Below, one piece after another: positions 13,114-14,869 of a DNA stretch of 14,869 nucleotides. Where the stretch lies: contig JAFLJV010000128.1 in the NCBI GenBank assembly GCA_022712845.1, positions 1 to 14,869 of the forward strand, written 5' to 3'. Each line of letters begins with the position of its first letter. The first letter of the stretch is position 1. The stretch comes from Sulfurimonas sp. GTDB lineage: Bacteria > Campylobacterota > Campylobacteria > Campylobacterales > Sulfurimonadaceae. The notes beneath the pieces were generated by a model, which did no database searches, was not told the DNA's origin, and was given only the letters and a program-made list of their open reading frames with translations. A program made the position numbers and the translations under genes.

Positions 13114-13707
13114 TTATCTAACCAATTCTAAACTGTTCATAATATTTTGGTCTGAAACTTGACTGTAAATAAAAGTTGATTGGATTGAACTATGCCCCAT
13201 AATTTGCTGAACAGTTGTCGGGGCTATATTATAGTCATTTAACAAAGAACTACATAAACTTTTTCTAAAACTATGTGATGAGATTGCTTTATTTGTAAAC
13301 ACAATTGATAAATAACTATTTAGGTCTCGGATTACACTATTGGGTTGTAATGGTTGATTTTTACTACCCCTTTCACTTATAAATATAAGATTGTCATTTG
13401 GTTCTAGGTCTGTAAAAATTGACTGTATAATTTTTTTACCTTTTTTTGTTAGATAAATGACTTTTTCTCGTTTTTGCTTATGTGCCACTATTTTTAATTG
13501 GGATTTCTCCAATAATTCAATAAGCATATTACCAGTTAGCTGGATTGTCTCATTACACCTTAAACCGAACTCCCATAATAAATGGAACATTTTATTTAAT
13601 CTATCTTTTCTACTTACTCTAATAGTTGTATCTGCTTCTAAATAATTGATAAGGTGCTGAAACTCTTTGGCTGTTATAGTATCTCTAATCTTTTTAATCT
13701 TCGCCAT
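13114..13707 (-). CDS. Small tyrosine recombinase, catalytic domain only, 197 aa
   Basis: The full active-site set is visible: Arg50 (FGLRCNE), a Lys near 79-81 (HKQKREKVIYL), His145 and Arg148 (HSFRKSLC), His172 (IMGHSSIQ) and Tyr181 (TFIYSQV). At 197 residues it lacks the normal core-binding and arm domains. It is therefore of FimB/FimE-like size, a group that inverts or resolves short DNA segments, although sequence kinship to FimB is not claimed. AAAGGG (13720-13715) is 7 bases before the ATG, and TATAAT (13753-13748) is a likely -10 box. The upstream DNA has inverted and direct repeats (13719-13843) that could be its substrate or operator. With the split integrase this makes two recombinases in a 5.3-kb element; dimer resolution or excision is a plausible job. 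Confidence 0.8.
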   Translation of the reverse strand: MAKIKKIRDTITAKEFQHLINYLEADTTIRVSRKDRLNKMFHLLWEFGLRCNETIQLTGNMLIELLEKSQLKIVAHKQKREKVIYLTKKGKKIIQSIFTDLEPNDNLIFISERGSKNQPLQPNSVIRDLNSYLSIVFTNKAISSHSFRKSLCSSLLNDYNIAPTTVQQIMGHSSIQSTFIYSQVSDQNIMNSLELVR

Positions 13708-13718
13708 TTTATACCCTT

Positions 13719-13843
13719 TATTTGTATTGTTTTCTTTATATAAGATTATTATAATACAACTAAGCTGTCCCTATGCTGTCTCTACTGCTGTAAAGCCCAT
13801 AGAATAGGTATTTGTATTGTTTTACTATATTTCAATACAAATA
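13719..13843. repeat. TATTTGTATTG direct and inverted repeats at the recombinase promoter
   Basis: TATTTGTATTG occurs at 13719-13729 and 13809-13819, 90 bases apart, and inverted as CAATACAAATA at 13833-13843. The last two form a perfect 11-bp inverted repeat with a 13-base centre, like a recombinase core site. Between them, GCTGT recurs at 13764, 13775 and 13787 within GCTGTCCCTAT / GCTGTCTCTACT / GCTGT, an 11-12-bp direct repeat. Confidence 0.6.
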
Positions 13844-13899
13844 AAAATCATTAGGTTTATAGTGTTGATGCCATAAATGATAACCTCAAAGGAATACAG

Positions 13900-14009
13900 A
13901 ATAACTTACAGTAAGTAATTTTAACTTACTGAATAACTTACTATTACTTGATAAGTTATTAATACTCATTTAAGTTATTGTGAGTTATGCTTCCTTAACT
14001 TGAAGTTAA
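13900..14009. repeat. TAACTTAC repeat cluster, possible origin or operator
   Basis: AATAACTTAC is at 13900-13909 and 13932-13941, with TAACTTAC at 13922-13929. Inverted forms GTAAGTAAT and TAAGTTATT occur at 13911, 13952 and 13971. ACTTAC-A-GTAAGT (13904-13916) is a perfect palindrome, and so is TTAACTT-G-AAGTTAA (13995-14009), which touches the ribosome site of the next gene. The spacing of the last inverted pair is 19 bases. The cluster could be the replication origin of element 2 or operators of the flanking divergent genes. Confidence 0.6.
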
Positions 14010-14019
14010 AGGATGAGTT

Positions 14020-14553
14020 ATGAAGAAAGTTGTTGAGAGTATCTTTTTGAATACAAAAGAGGCATATAAAGAAAGTATTGTAATTGATAATGAAAAATTA
14101 CAAGATTTATTAATCGTAATTTTAGCTGATGCGAAGAAGCTACAAGAATTATTAGAAGAGGATAAGGGGGATATAAAAGTGGATACTAATGAAAAAGAGA
14201 AAAGTGTATCAACAAGATATACATATGAACAAGTTAAAGCAATAACACATATTCAGTTAGAATTAGCAAGAGAAACTATGCCTATTGAGGCAGCTGAAAG
14301 AGAAGTATTAAAGATTGCTTCCACTTTTCCTATTCACAATTTAAGACAATATAATAAGAGATTAAAAGAGTATTTGAATGGTGTAGGCTCATATGGTTTT
14401 GCTTTTCCGTCCAATTGGGCAAAAGCATTATTAGAAGCAACCAATAATAATGTTTTAGTTGTTAAAGCATTTAGAGAACAGCAAGAATTGTATTCTGAAA
14501 AAGATGGACGAATAAATGAAAAGCTACAAACTTTACTTGACAGTATTGATTAA
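14020..14553 (+). CDS. Hypothetical protein of element 2, 177 aa
   Basis: AAAGGA (14008-14013) lies 6 bases before the ATG. I do not recognise a family. The N-terminal 60 residues are helical and acidic (KLQDLLIVILADAKKLQELLEEDKGD). A central part, 'TYEQVKAITHIQLELARETMPIEAAEREVL' (about 67-97), is followed by 'LRQYNKRLKEYLNGVGSYGFAFPSNWAKALLEAT' (about 107-140), which has the look of a conserved small domain with Tyr, Trp and Gly in place. There is no signal peptide or membrane segment. Its promoter region holds the TAACTTAC repeats, so expression is probably controlled by a protein binding there. It is the last gene before the att end and could be cargo, a regulator or a partition protein. 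Confidence 0.6.
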   Translation: MKKVVESIFLNTKEAYKESIVIDNEKLQDLLIVILADAKKLQELLEEDKGDIKVDTNEKEKSVSTRYTYEQVKAITHIQLELARETMPIEAAEREVLKIASTFPIHNLRQYNKRLKEYLNGVGSYGFAFPSNWAKALLEATNNNVLVVKAFREQQELYSEKDGRINEKLQTLLDSID

Positions 14554-14595
14554 GAAGTGCTTAACGGTGGTTAATGAATTTAAGCCACTGTAAGC

Positions 14596-14601
14596 TATAA
14601 T
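14596..14601 (+). promoter_or_regulatory. -10 box likely driving the integrase in the circular form
   Basis: A consensus TATAAT 31 bases before the ATG at 14633 and directed at the right att repeat. No clear -35 box is visible. Confidence 0.5.
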
Positions 14602-14632
14602 TGTAAAAGTGTGAAACTTATGGGAGCCTGAA

Positions 14633-14755
14633 ATGAGCAACAATTTTTACTCTACTTTGCCTACTTTATGGGGCTTACAGGTATCTGGGGTATTGTCATC
14701 CGCACCATCCCTTAATTGTGGAACTTCAGACTTAATTAAAAATACGGGTGCTTAA
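14633..14755 (+). CDS. Displaced integrase 5' end, 40-codon frame across the right att repeat
   Basis: GGGAG (14622-14626) lies 6 bases before an ATG. The frame begins MSNNFYSTLPTLWG and reads LSSAPS through the 15-bp repeat at 14696-14710, then ends after 14 codons of probable flanking DNA at 14755. The left copy of the repeat (9408-9422) is read in the same frame, LSSAPS, by the integrase. Joining the two at the repeat gives 26 codons from here plus the integrase from 9423, with no frame change. It is therefore best explained as the separated start of the integrase gene, not as an independent peptide. Confidence 0.7.
   Translation: MSNNFYSTLPTLWGLQVSGVLSSAPSLNCGTSDLIKNTGA
14696..14710. repeat. 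Right 15-bp att repeat of element 2
   Basis: TCATCCGCACCATCC is identical to 9408-9422; the neighbouring bases differ (G before, C after). No other tRNA sequence is present here. It marks the right boundary of element 2. From 14711 to the window end I see no gene, only a TATAGT-containing AT-rich stretch that is probably host DNA downstream of tRNA-Leu. Confidence 0.8.
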
Positions 14756-14869
14756 AACACCATTCAAACTATGCTATAGTAGGAGTAAACAAAGGTTTAT
14801 TTACAAATGGCTGTAAAAAAGCTCTAAAATATGTATAAATTGTCAATTTAAAAATATTATTTCTAAAGG

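Noticed and set aside
13457..13645. Plus-strand frame opposite the small recombinase
   Set aside because: It overlaps a gene with complete catalytic residues; no start signals.
14633..14755. Independent 40-aa peptide gene
   Set aside because: Its frame matches the integrase across the identical 15-bp repeat, and its last 14 codons lie in flanking DNA; it is better seen as the integrase 5' end.
14751..14869. Possible short gene at the right edge (ATG at 14807)
   Set aside because: The frame stops after a few codons and no longer frame is open before the window ends.

Overview
The window is very A+T-rich. Its promoters, ribosome sites and small-genome style of gene packing suggest a member of the Campylobacterota, most likely the Arcobacter group; this is inference, because no chromosomal housekeeping gene is present to prove it. 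Almost everything here is mobile DNA: the right end of one integrated conjugative element, followed directly by a second, smaller integrated element of about 5.3 kb. Both appear to use the same tRNA-Leu(UAG) gene as target.

Element 1 (1 to about 9364). From the left come the 3' end of a DotA/TraY-like secretion/conjugation membrane protein, a 62-residue protein, a lipoprotein and a very acidic 129-residue protein. Next are a leftward KfrA-like coiled-coil protein, a non-coding transfer-origin-like region (2422-2893), and an overlapping MobC-like/relaxase pair. A 1.17-kb non-coding stretch (4974-6139) follows. It has two copies of an origin-like module, each made of 21-bp-phased ATTATACCG iterons, a palindrome and a conserved hairpin element. 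Between the two modules lies a leftward 20-codon hydrophobic peptide gene that looks like an Ibs-type type I toxin. A three-gene operon (6140-7964: TIGR04255-like protein, a protein with a WDGYEA motif, and a third conserved-looking protein) forms the cargo. A complete tyrosine integrase (8001-9149) lies beside an attachment site, the 3' part of tRNA-Leu(UAG) at 9364-9419.

Element 2 (about 9408 to 14710). It is bounded by a 15-bp direct repeat, TCATCCGCACCATCC, whose first 12 bases are the 3' end of the tRNA. It carries a tyrosine integrase split by a -1 frameshift at an A_AAA_AAG heptamer, a 59-residue protein and a rolling-circle/filamentous-phage-type replication initiator. A second, catalytic-domain-only tyrosine recombinase, a repeat-rich control region and an unidentified 177-residue protein follow.

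The most striking observation is that the integrase of element 2 has no good start codon in the integrated state. At the other end of the element, an ATG with a ribosome site and a TATAAT box (14596-14635) opens a frame that runs into the 15-bp repeat in exactly the integrase frame. Recombination of the two repeats (excision or circularisation) would rebuild a full-length integrase of about 549 residues, counting the frameshift. Integration would cut the gene from its promoter and start. This would make the attachment site a built-in switch. The final 160 bases (14711-14869) are probably flanking chromosome and hold no gene I can support.
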